Positions 22,775-32,666 of a stretch of 64,000 nt of DNA are shown piece by piece. The notes beneath the pieces were generated by a model. That model saw nothing but the letters and a program-made list of their open reading frames with translations. It was not told the DNA's origin and did not search any database. The DNA comes from Fomitopsis serialis (Eukaryota > Basidiomycota > Agaricomycetes > Polyporales > Fomitopsidaceae). The first letter of the stretch is position 1, and every line of letters starts with the position of its first letter. Position numbers and translations under genes: made by a program. The stretch spans positions 372,001 through 436,000 of the forward strand of contig NW_025954969.1 of the NCBI RefSeq assembly GCF_022376445.1, read 5' to 3'.

Positions 22775-24942
22775 TCACCGTCCCCACCCCCTCCCCACCC
22801 TCCTCCCCGCTTCCACACACGCCGGCACGCTGACGCCACCAACCCCCGCGCCAACCACCTCCGCCGCCTCCCCCCACCGCTCCCTCACCGCACCCCGCAT
22901 CTCCGCCATCCTTGCCACATGCCCCGGCGTCAGCGTCGGTATGCACGCCTCGTGCGTCGTCGCGCGTACTAACAACGGCTCGGGGAGGCGCGCACCGAGG
23001 TGTCGCGCGAGCTCGGGCAGGAGCCGGCGGACGAACGCCGGGTCCGGTGCGTCCTCACCTTTGGTACGGGAAGGCGGCGCGGCACGCCCGGGGGTGTAGT
23101 GCGGCCCGCCAAGCATGACGGTCACTTTGGTTATGTCGGGGCTGGCGTCCTGCGTGGGCAGCGCGCACGAGTCGAACACTGTGCCCAGGATCCCGAGCCC
23201 CTCTCCGTCATCGGTGTAGTCGGACACGGGACGCGGGACCAAGTAACCGAAGCCAGGCGGGTGGATGGACGTCGGCGGCCCGGGGAAGACGAGGTTCACA
23301 ACGGTGACGGAGGAGGCGGGATTGGCGGTAAGGTGGGGGAGGGGAGGGAGGGCGGAGGATGGGGAGGGCGTGCGGATGAGGGTGTCGAGCGCTGGCAGGG
23401 GGAGGGCGGAGACGAGGTGTGAGGGGGTGAGGCTTGTGCCGGACGCTGTTTCTATCTGCATAGCGGGATGAGTTTGTTATGAGCAGGCGTCGTGAGATCC
23501 GACTGACCTCGAAACCAACGCCATCCTCTCCCTTGGCCAAGCTCAGTGCGCCATTGCCCGTCACAATCCTCACATTCTCGCTCCCCGCGAGACGCTTCTC
23601 CAGTGCGTCCACCAGTTCACTCATACCCTCTTTAAACGAATACACGCTCACGCCCTTCATCAGCACCTCCACCTCACCCAACTCATACGCCTCCTCCTTT
23701 GTCGCAACTTTCCCCCTTGCAAACGCAGCCGCGACCATACCCCGAATAGCACTGCCCCGGCCAGCCTTTTCATACTCGAGCATCTGCGGAAAAGCCGCAC
23801 GCATGCTAAGCTCACGCGCATCCGCGGCATATATCCCGTGCACGAGCGCGCTCCCGAACGTCCGCGCGAATGCCTCGCCAAAGTGACGCGTAAGGAACGC
23901 GTCGACTGACACATCTCCCTCTCCCAGTGGCTCCTTTGCGTCGGCGAAGCGGGGCGCGAGGGAGAAGACGTCCTTCACGATAGCTGAAACAAAGGTGCGT
24001 GCGAGGGGGGAGGAGAGCAGGGAGGAGAGGGAGGAGGGTATGCGGAGCAGCCCTGACGTGCCGGGAAGGTGCAGGAAGCGGCTGTGTGCTGCGGGGGCGG
24101 TGCGTGGGACGGTGAGCAGTGAGGAAGTGAGGTTGAGGAGGTGGACCTGGAGTGGGCGTCAGTGGTATCACGACGAACGTTGACATCAGGGAGCACGCAG
24201 GCAGCATGAGTACTCTTATGGTGATCGGTGGGCTGCTACAGCTAATTCCATATCGCTAGACCCCGAGTGCAGAAGTGAGCACAGGCGAAGCATGTCGATC
24301 TTGGTATCTCCGGGTGCTCCCGTCAGGATTTTACCATACCGAGGAATGTCGAGGGCGAGCGAGACCGGCAGAGGTGCGGAACGCTCGATGAGAAGGTCAG
24401 ACATAGGCTTGACAACCCGCCTGCGCACACTTTTTCGGGAAGGGATCTAGCAATATAGAATCAGCTGCAAAGAGTGCTCATCTAGAAAGCGCTGCATGTC
24501 CGAGCGAGCAGCAGGAATGTAGCATGCTCTGAAAAGACTGCGATAAATTATAAAAGGACATGACGCTGTTCTCTTGCACTCTAACGAAGAACAAGAAAGT
24601 AATGTCACGTCTCTTTGCTCGCGCCAACATCCTCCACGACATCCCTTATTCAAAACCCGCATATACCACGTCGAAACGACATGAACTCACCAGTTCTAGG
24701 ACGGCCAGCCCACCCGGTCTCAACGTCCTGGGCCCCGCCTCCAGTAGCACTCTCGCGCTTTCTGCAGCTCCTCCCGCGGAGGGCACGCGTACGTCTACGC
24801 GTTCACTCATCACCCAACCTCCCAATCTGTTTTGCTTCTCGAGCAAGGTAATTCGCGACTTGGGAAAGCGCCGCGAAAGGTGGAAGGCGGACGAGAGCCC
24901 TGTCAAGCCACCTCCGAGGATGGCGACATGCGTGGGGGGCAT
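22775..24942 (-). CDS. HEM14: protoporphyrinogen oxidase (heme biosynthesis)
   Basis: Mitochondrial FAD enzyme oxidising protoporphyrinogen IX to protoporphyrin IX, the penultimate heme step. Three exons on the minus strand, 24942-24691, 24146-23508 and 23455-22775, give 523 residues with no frame break. The N-terminus MPPTHVAILGGGLTGLSSAF is the FAD dinucleotide-binding GxGxxG-type motif, with E at the end of the second strand (ITLLEKQNRLGGW) and LLEAGPRTLRPGG, a family hallmark. Exon 2 resumes VHLLNLTSSLLTVPRTAPAA, with FGEAFARTFGSALVHGIYA and FKEGMSELVDALEKRL. Exon 3 ends with the FAD-binding VVGAGVGGVSVPACVEAG. Intron 1 is 544 nt, ten times the local norm. The gene is divergent from ERG2, with 326 nt between start codons. 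Confidence 0.93.
24147..24690 (-). other. oversized 544-nt first intron of HEM14
   Basis: Starts GTGAGT and ends CCACTCCAG. The protein continues exactly in phase (LEL then VHLLNL). Short ORFs inside do not resemble the family and have stops, so they are not exons. It may host regulatory elements or a small insertion. Confidence 0.7.
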
Positions 24943-25268
24943 TAGTGTATTTCCTAGGCTTTGTGCAAGGACTTCAGAGCGATCAGGTGCCTGCAGGACA
25001 TCGTGTAGTACGCTCCCGGAGCGTGATCTGGACAGAGGAAGAGGTTTGCCGGATGTCGCAGTGATGGACAGACGATGCAGCTGTCCCGTTCATCTGAGGA
25101 CACGCGTGCTGCGAACCGGTTCGCTTCACAAAACGCGTCCCAGGCGCCCAACAGGCGCCCGCGACGCGTCGAATGGTACGATGCGCGCTCTAGCGCCCGA
25201 TCCCGCTAGCGACCCCCGACTATTTCTCAGCCAGCGGGTGTTGGCATCCGACTACTTTCAGCCCTGCC
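24943..25268. promoter_or_regulatory. shared divergent promoter region of HEM14 and ERG2
   Basis: Only 326 nt separate the two start codons. No clear TATA box is visible on either side. Heme and sterol synthesis are both oxygen-dependent in fungi, so shared sterol- or oxygen-responsive control is possible, but no SRE-like site could be assigned by eye. Confidence 0.5.
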
Positions 25269-26516
25269 ATGGCCTCCTCGAAGTCAACAGCACGAACAGC
25301 GCAGCCCGAGGGTGGTGCACTGCCATGGGTGACGAAATGGCTGGTGCGGATGGCATGGCTCACAGCGGTGTGGGCAGTATGCAAGGGCTTGGACGCAATC
25401 AAGGTGAGTGCTACTTGAGGACAAACTCCAACCTGTCGTTCCATCTCTCGTGGGCAACAGCGACCGCTGCGTGCTTCTCACTAGTGGGCCTCAATGGGGG
25501 CGGTGCACCGGGGTGGATACTGGCGTATCAGTCGACACGTCGTCTGTTGCCGCTGAGGTGCGGGGCTAAGAACCCCCTGCCGTCTACTGTTCACTTCTAT
25601 GATCGCCAACGTTCAGGCAACGCGTTCGGCCACACAATGCGGAACTCGGTGCTGAAGTGCTGAAGCCCTGCGTCTGACCTCGTGTACGCATCGTCGCACC
25701 AAGTCGTCCATGGTATACCCTCTTCGTGCCCCTCGCGGCCCACAGCCTACTGAATCATCAGCTTTACTATGCCTTCGATCTTGTTGCAACCCTCCTTTGT
25801 TCTCACAAGCTCACTGCCTGTATCTGGTGGTCCGTTTGCGATTCACTAGACACCGCATGCTAACATTCTGACCCCAAGGACCGCTGGTACGTGCTCGACC
25901 CGACAAGCCTGCACGAGCTCGCCCAGGCAGCGATCGCTTCCGCGCCCGAGCCCAACGACATCAACTCTATGATCAATCACATTGTGACCAACCTCACCGC
26001 GACGTACCCGGACTCCCAGATCGCGCTCAATACGAACGCGTCCGAGTGGGTACTCAGCAATGCGGGCGGCGCCATGGGCGCGATGTACATCATCCACGCG
26101 AGCGTGACGGAGTACCTGATCGTGTTCGGGACGCCGCTGGGCACGGAGGGCCATACGGGCATGCACACCGCGGACGACTACTTCAACATCCTCGTCGGCG
26201 AGCAGTGGGCGTTCGCCCCGCCGACGCTCGAGATGGAGCGCTACCCTGCCGGCAGTGTGCACCACCTCCCGCGCGGGTACGTTAAGCAGTACAAGATGCA
26301 CGAAGGCTGCTACGCGCTTGAGTATGCTCGAGGTGTGTAGTGCGCGCGTGGGCGGAGCTTAGAGGCTGACTTGAGCATGCAGGATGGATCCCACTCATGC
26401 TGCCGTTCGGCCTCGCCGACGTCTTCACGTCGACGTTGGATGTGTGGTCGTTGTACCACACCGTCCGCATCACCGCGCGCGAGATGCTACGAAACGCACT
26501 CGTGGGGAAGATCTAG
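25269..26516 (+). CDS. ERG2: C-8 sterol isomerase (ergosterol biosynthesis)
   Basis: ER enzyme moving the sterol double bond from C8 to C7; homologous to the sigma-1 receptor. Three exons, 25269-25403, 25879-26332 and 26383-26516, give 240 residues (yeast Erg2 is of similar size). Exon 1 has the single N-terminal membrane helix (WLVRMAWLTAVWAVCKGL) and ends DAIK. Exon 2 starts DRWYVLDPTSLHELAQ and carries ASVTEYLIVFGTPLGTEGHTG, HTADDYFNILVGEQWAF and the LPRGYVKQYKMHEGCYALEY block with its acidic ligand-binding residues. Exon 3 has WIPLMLPFGLADVFTSTLD and ends LVGKI. No frame break. Intron 1 is 475 nt with a branch-like GCTAAC and acceptor CCCCAAG, unusually long for this genome. Confidence 0.93.
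25404..25878 (+). other. oversized 475-nt first intron of ERG2
   Basis: Begins GTGAGTG and ends GACCCCAAG, with a branch-point-like TGCTAAC about 20 nt upstream of the acceptor. The reading frame is kept (DAIK then DRWY). No coding signal inside. Confidence 0.7.
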
Positions 26517-26886
26517 ACGCGGAAAAGTAACCTATATGCGCAGGCATCTACGTTGACAGTAATATACCATACAGAAGTTCATCCGCTCTCCCGACATTGT
26601 GCGCTTCGCTCATCCTGAGTCTCGAGAGACGAATTACGACACACGGATCAGCTGGTGGGTCAACTGAGAAGGTTCATCGAGGCCTGCAACAATCCTGTCC
26701 ATATCGACCTCGCCGGCAGAGCGCTCCTGCCCGGTCTCAGCCAGAATTGACGTCAGCGTGTACATATAAACCGGCCCTTCACCGGCCCAACGACGCATCT
26801 CACCCATCTTCTCCCACCACTTGAGCATCAAAGCATCTACCCCCTCGTGCTCGCTCCTCCAAGTCAGAGTTCGCCCATTCGCAGCC
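26517..26886. promoter_or_regulatory. intergenic region upstream of the GST gene
   Basis: 370 nt between the ERG2 stop and the GST start. It contains ACATATAAAC (26761-26770), a possible TATA-like element about 120 nt before the ATG, and pyrimidine-rich sequence. No gene is visible. Confidence 0.4.
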
Positions 26887-27854
26887 ATGTCTCCTCCAGA
26901 GAAGAAACCCAAGACGGGCGGATACAAGCTCTACTACGTACGAGGCCTACGAAGTGCCCCACGCCTGTACTGACCTCACGCACAGTGGGGCGGGATTCCA
27001 GGGCGCGGTGAGTACATCCGGCTCGCGTTCGAGTACGCGGGCGAGTCCTACAGCGAGAACAACGCCCCGAAGACGCTCCTCCCCACAATCACCGACCCCG
27101 CCAAGGTCGGCCACCCGCCGCACTTTGCGCCGCCCGTGCTCGAGCTCCCCTCGGGCCGCTATCTCTCGCAGACGCCCGCGATCCTCAACTACCTCGCGCC
27201 AAAATTCAAGCTGGCGGGAGAGAAAGGGAGCAGGGTCGCGGACGCGTGCTTGAGCGAGGAGGAGAGGGAGCAGGCGGAGGAAGAGAGGGCCGTGGTGAAC
27301 CAGCTCACGCTGACGGCGCTGGACTTGAGCAACGAGGTGCGTTGCGCGCTGTGCGCGATGGAGCTCAAGCTGATGATGGGCAGGCGCACGACGTGCACCA
27401 CCCTCTCGCAGGCTCAAAGTACTACGACGAGCAGAAGGACGCAGCGTTCGTGCGTGCGGAGGACTTCCGCAAACTCAGGATCCCCAAATTCCTGGCGCAC
27501 TTCCAGAGCGTGCTCGCGAGCAACCCCGCCACGGACGCGGGCGCGAAGACGTACCTCGTCGGCAAGCAGACCACCACCGCGGACCTCGTGCTCTTCCACG
27601 TACGTCTGCCCTCCTCCCTCCAATGCTGGTGCTGACGTTTGATGCGCGCCGTGCAGGTCCTCGACGGACTGTTGTTCGCGTTCCCGAAGCGGATGGACGC
27701 GGTGAAGGAGGGCGGCGAGTACGCGGACGTGTTCGCGCTGTATGAGCGCGTGAAGGGCGAGAAGGGCATCAAGGAGTACATCGCGAGCGGGCGCAGGCAG
27801 CCGTTCAGCATGGGCCTGTACAGGCACTATGAGGAGCTGGATTCAGACCAGTAA
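26887..27854 (+). CDS. glutathione S-transferase (alpha/sigma-like N-domain)
   Basis: Cytosolic glutathione-conjugating enzyme. Four exons, 26887-26937, 26986-27336, 27384-27599 and 27657-27854, all in phase, give 271 residues. The thioredoxin-like N-domain begins after a Lys-rich leader: YKLYYW, GIPGRGEYIRLAFEYAGE (Tyr and the GRGE-IRL motif typical of alpha/sigma GSTs), PPVLELPSGRYLSQTPAILN with the glutathione-binding SQ(T) turn and NYLA. The helical C-domain includes VNQLTLTALDLSNEAHDVHHP, FLAHFQSVLASNP, the N-capping box YLVGKQTTTADLVLFHVLDGL and the tail YIASGRRQPF. No frame break. It lies in tandem with an old-yellow-enzyme homologue, suggesting a local detoxification pair (inference). 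Confidence 0.9.
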
Positions 27855-28261
27855 GTAGCAAAGGGCAAGGCCGTTGAGCAAGTTTGTACCGGGACTAGCA
27901 TGGATGAGCAATGTAAAATAGACTTGAAATAGACAAACAGTTTGGTCCAGTGTAGGAAGTATCTCAGGTCTTGACGGCGGCCGCTCCGACTCTGCCGTCG
28001 TCTCCAAGCCGTCCGAGTACACTCACATCCTTCCCTTCCGTGCCCAGCATGTCTCCTCCTCTGAGTGCTGATCGTGAGACATAGAGGCCGTGGGTGTTCT
28101 GTGGACACAAAGGGATGATGGACGGACCGGCGCTACGGGTAGTACATGGACTTGCGGTTAACCATGACCGTACTAATTGGAAACCCCTCCTCTTCCTCAT
28201 CCTCCTCCTCAACCTTACCACCGCCAGTACATGCCATAGATGAGCCAACGTACGTGATGAT
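27855..28261. other. intergenic region between GST and OYE genes
   Basis: About 400 nt. The last part carries a CCTCTTCCTCATCCTCCTCC-type pyrimidine tract (from about 28185) suited to a fungal promoter. No gene recognised. Confidence 0.4.
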
Positions 28262-30195
28262 ATGGACATGAGCTTGCACAGAGCATCTCAGTTAAGTACA
28301 TTCGCAGAGACCAACGGCTCGACCAGCCGTGACGAGGACCTCAGTCCGTCCGAGTCCTGGCGCGAAGACGCCAGCGAATTATTTACTGCTGCCCAACTTC
28401 CTAGCGGCCGCTACATTCCCAACCGGCTTGTCAAGGTAGGTTCCCCACAAATCTACGCCATGCATCCAATAACGCACTATTCCCGCGCAGGTAGCGATGT
28501 ACGAGCACATGAGCGCGCTCTTTGGCGGGCCCCCAAACGACGCGCACCTCAAGCTGTACGCGCGCTGGGCCGAAGGTGGGTGGGGTATGGTCTGCACGGG
28601 AAACGTGCAGGTGTGTGAGGACCACCTTAGCCTCGGACGCGACGTGGTCGTCCCGGCGCGTCTCACCCCGGAGACGATAGAGCCCTTCACGTGCCTCGCG
28701 AGGGCGATACATTACGGGAGTGCAGAGGGCGCGGAGGGAAATGGAGAGAAGAGGACAGTGGCGGTTTTGCAACTGTCGCATCCTGGGAGGCAGTCGACGA
28801 ACATCATTGGGGGCCGCTGGCCGTTTGCGCCTCCAGTGGCTCCGAGTGCGGTCCCGGTTGGGCGGAGGACGGCGGACGGAGAGGGGTCCGCGTCGGCGCT
28901 GCTGTCTCGCTTGGTGCACACCGTTTTCTTCCAGACGCCTCGCCCAATGAGTTTGTCGGATATCAGCGACGTTGTGGAGAGCTTTGTGAGGGGCGCGGAA
29001 CTCGCGGTAGCCAGTGGTTTCGATGGAGTGCAGCTGCACGCCGCGCATGGATGTGAGTTGTTGACCGCGTTGAGCCATGGTTCAGTAATATTGATGAGAT
29101 GCAGATCTTATTTCGCAATTCATGTCTCCCAAGGTACGTTACTCAGGTCGCAGATATTATTTGCAGAGGTACGGTTGACTCATACCTGACGCGTACTCAG
29201 ACGAACCGGCGTATCGACGAATACGGCGCTCCGGAGAATGCATTACGCTTTTTGCACGACATTGTATCTGCTATCAGGGATAATGACAAGATCCCCGATG
29301 AGTTCATCCTCGGCATCAAGCTAAACGCAGCGGACTATGTCGATCACGGGGGCTCCGACCGAGCGCCGCCAGTCGACTCAAATCACAACGAAGAGAATCA
29401 AGCCCTCGAGCACGTACGCCAGATCGCGGAGTGGGAAATGCTCGATTTCATGGAAGTGAGCGGAGGCGACTACGAGGATCCCGGTACGTTGCGCTGTTCG
29501 ATATCGAGTGTTCACTCGTTCACCTCTCGTCATACCTAGCCTTCATGACCAAAACGACGTCACCCAGACAGGCATATTTTACAGAGTTCGCGCACGAAGT
29601 CAAGCAGATGATCGCCTCCCAATTCCCCAAGCCACCTCTAATCCTCCTCACGGGTGGTCTGCGCACGCTGCCTCTGATGTCGTCCGTCTTGAAGCACGGC
29701 CACGCGGACCTGCTCGGCATCGGCAGGCTGTCGGTCTTGTGCCCCGACTTGCCGCGCACCCTCGAAGCGGCCATGACGGGGGACCTCACGACCGATCGCT
29801 TCCCCATGGAGCCCTTGCCTGAACCTGACCTCGAATCGCCGGTGGTAGCACCGTCTCGCCGAAGTTCGTTACAACACGCACGAGCTCTCTTCTTCCATAT
29901 CCAAGCATATATGCTCGCCCGATCCTGGGCCCTCCTCCCCGTCCGGCTCCCGCCGCTTGTCGGCGCAGGGACGGCAATGGCATGGTACATGGTCACGATG
30001 CGGCGCGTCGCAGCGCAGGAACCGGTGGACTACAGCGTCGGCGGGGTCGAGGCGGTGCTGAGGATGTGGCTGTGGCTCGCACCGGATTCGCGAGGGTGTA
30101 GGGGGTTGGTGGACGGTGTGCTGGAGTCATGGTGGGGGATGGGCGTAGTAGGTGTGCTCCTGGGCTTCGTCCTGGGGATCGGGTTGCCGATATGA
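28262..30195 (+). CDS. NADH:flavin oxidoreductase, old yellow enzyme family, with C-terminal membrane tail
   Basis: FMN enzyme reducing activated C=C bonds. Five exons: 28262-28435, 28491-29052, 29105-29133, 29201-29483 and 29540-30195, in phase, give 567 residues. The TIM barrel shows PSGRYIPNRLVKVAMYEHM (FMN phosphate side), WAEGGWGMVCTGNVQV, VAVLQLSHPGRQST, GFDGVQLHAAHGYLISQFMS (substrate/FMN motif), TNRRIDEYGA, EFILGIKLNAADY and ILLTGGLRT. The 29-nt exon 3 encodes only ISQFMSPK-type residues and is easily missed by gene finders. After the barrel (about residue 430) comes a 130-residue extension with hydrophobic segments (LLPVRLPPLVGAGTAMAWYM and WGMGVVGVLLGFVLGIGLPI), implying membrane anchoring. 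The start at 28262 is the first suitable ATG. Confidence 0.88.
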
Positions 30196-30892
30196 GGATG
30201 ATCCTGGTCGTGGTAATGTCGGTGTGATGGCACACCGGATGAGGGGCGTGTGATGCGGTTGTGCTGGGCCAATGTCACGGCGGTTATGTTCCGACCGCGA
30301 GGGGGAGGTCAAGGAGGGTCAAGGTCACGTCTAGACATGCGATAGCCCACTCTGCCATCGATGTCCCTTTCTTTCTAGCCGGGAGCAAACTCTGAACTAA
30401 CTCTGAACTTCCTCGTGACTATTATCGCCCTCTGCGCTGTCCACGCGGCCCCGCTGTACGTGATGGGGTGCGCTACTGCCGCATGCAAGGCAATATGGTT
30501 CGGTGAGCAATACATTCGAGATACCATCGCACTCATAATTGCTAATGTACAGCTCAGAAAGGTTGGCACCATTGCTGTGAGACCAAGTTAGAAAGCCCTG
30601 AGTACAAAACGTATGCTTTATGGTGGATTCCGCGGTCACATCAGTGACACGGCTCCAACTCATCAGTATCCGCACCAGTCGAGATCAGAGAACCTATGTA
30701 ACTATCTTTTCGTGGAAAGATCCGTCGAACCTCACGTATGTAAGGCTGAGACCCAACCTTTACCCAACCAGTCGTCCTGCGCTCCATAGCCGCTTGGCTT
30801 CAACCTGCCCCGTAGGAGGTCGTCTGCAACCTACAACAAGGTTGGTGAACTGTCTGTCTCGAATCTGGTACCATGGTCATGCATACTCATGG
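30196..30892. other. intergenic region without a recognisable gene
   Basis: About 700 nt between the oxidoreductase stop and the F-box start. The open frame of the F-box gene extends upstream to 30620, but that part has no F-box-like or conserved content and is treated as 5' UTR/promoter. Confidence 0.45.
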
Positions 30893-32525
30893 ATGAACAG
30901 CGTAATGCCGCCGGATATACCGGCGGATCTCGTGTACAACATCCTGGATTACCTGTGGAGCGACCCGTGGACGCTGTTCAACTGTGCCTTGACATGTCGA
31001 ACGTGGAGAGACGCCAGTCGACGGCTCTTGAAACGAGGACAAGGCCTCAGCATCAACAACTTCGAGAACCTCGACCGCATCTCGCGACTGCTCAACTCGA
31101 AGAAGACGCGACACTTCTATCGAGACTTGCGGCAGCTCTACATTACGGACGACAGGGAGAAGCCGTTCATGCACGTCCTCTCTCTCCGCCTCCCGGGAGC
31201 GCTTCTACCCAACGTGCGGCTCCTCAGGCTCGAGCAAATTGACTGGACGAGCCGCCGGCCGCACTCCAGCACGTTCGCTCTGACGACCGCGTTCACATCT
31301 GTCGTCGATCTCAGCATCACGGGGAGCCGGTTTGGCAGCTCCGCAGACATTCGACAATTCATATCTGCCTTCCGAGAACTGAAAACATTGGAGCTGGCCA
31401 ACGTCAGTGTGTTGTCCTCTGCGGCGGGGCCAAGATACCTTGATCTACCCAGGTCTGCGCGTTCTCCAGTGAAGTGGCTGCGCTTGGAGGTCTTGCGCCT
31501 CGATGCTTTGCCTCAAGGAGGCACTCTCGTCGGACACCCCATGTTCCTCAACCCCATCCTCGATCTCTGCTCGAACTTCACGTTGTTGGTGATGCTTCAC
31601 ATCCGGAAGTGCACCTTCAGGAGCTTCGACGATTTGAGGCACTTCGTATCCTGCTTTCCCCAACTCGGTCAGCTGAAGATGTTCGACATCGTTTGGGATA
31701 TTGCCAGTCCTCGACGTTCGACGCTTCCTTCGATCCTGAGCGAAGGTCCCGAACTACCGAGGTTGCACACTTTCGTTGCGAAGGTTGCTTCATCTGTCCA
31801 GGGCGATCGGCTGCTTGACTGGCTCGTTGCGAGTCTTCCCAATCGCAGTCTGGAGTCACTTGATGTCAATCTGTGCAGCACGCCTCTTGTGGGTCGCACC
31901 TTGCGGGCCGTGGGCGGTGGTTTACAAAGACTCGTATTACACACTGTTGCATCAAAGGGTGAGTGTCTTCTTACCTTGCCAGATGACTCGCTGACGTTGC
32001 CCTGGTAAAGAGGGCATGGCTACGCAGACTTTGTACAACTACTTGGGCAAAGCGGATGGCCTACGGATCCGAATCTGCGTACAACAGGATACGCCCACTC
32101 TGCGACTTTCGCGCCTTGCACTGCTACGGGCTCTCGCGGAGTGCGATACCATCGACGGCGACATGCGCCGCGTTGATTTGCACATCATTACGGAGTCACA
32201 GAAATTCCTCACCGACGATATCCTAGCCTCGGATGCGAGTTCGCGCAGAAAGACAGCCAAGGACATCACTTCCCGCCCAGTATTTGCCTCTCTCGAGCGG
32301 GTCACCGTGAATGTAGAGCGCTACCCTTCCCAAACTGGGACACAGAGGCTGTCGACCTTACGGGAGGCAAGAGACGAGATTTGTGGCCTACTCTCGGACT
32401 GGGACACTCGTGGTATTCTTGTCTTCTCGTATCCATCGTGGTACTCAGAAAACGGACATACGGTTGGAGGTTCCGTAGATGCGGAAGAGGACATCGAGGA
32501 CTGGGCTGTTTGGGGAGACACCTGA
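30893..32525 (+). CDS. F-box protein with leucine-rich C-terminus
   Basis: Probable substrate receptor of an SCF ubiquitin ligase. The ATG at 30893 gives MNSVMPPDIPADLVYNILDY, the start of an F-box (LP-E-Ix-Y-L pattern), continuing WTLFNCALTCRTWRDASR (the C-x-V/T-C-x-x-W end of the motif). About 400 residues follow with loosely repeated Leu-rich units such as LPNVRLLRLEQIDW, LKTLELANVSVL and LVMLHIRKCTFRSFDDL, typical of the F-box/LRR-like proteins expanded in mushroom-forming fungi. One short intron near 31960-32010 (GTGAGT...GGTAAAG) joins VASK to EGMATQTLYNYLGKADG in phase. The C-terminus is acidic (DAEEDIEDWAVWGDT). No frame break. The substrate is unknown. Confidence 0.85.
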
Positions 32526-32666
32526 GGATCAAATATGATGCACGGAAGACGGTGGTGAAGTGTACTAAGTATGGGTTGATGGACTTAGAAGGCACGACGA
32601 ATGTACAACATAAAGCCTTGTATCGCATCGAGTTTTGGAGATAACGGACGTATTCTTGGTCTGAGG

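Noticed and set aside
22413..23099. 228-codon plus-strand ORF with Pro/Ser-rich content.
   Set aside because: Antisense to the conserved C-terminal exon of HEM14; composition reflects GC-rich codons on the other strand.
24216..24428. ORF inside HEM14 intron 1 considered as an extra exon.
   Set aside because: Exon 1 and exon 2 join in phase directly and cover the family sequence without a gap; the ORF has no similarity to the family.
24560..25663. 367-codon plus-strand ORF spanning the HEM14/ERG2 promoter.
   Set aside because: It overlaps HEM14 exon 1 antisense and ERG2 exon 1 in another frame and contains no recognisable motif.
30620..30892. In-frame upstream extension of the F-box gene by about 90 codons.
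   Set aside because: No conserved content; the F-box begins within 10 codons of the ATG at 30893, as is usual for the family.
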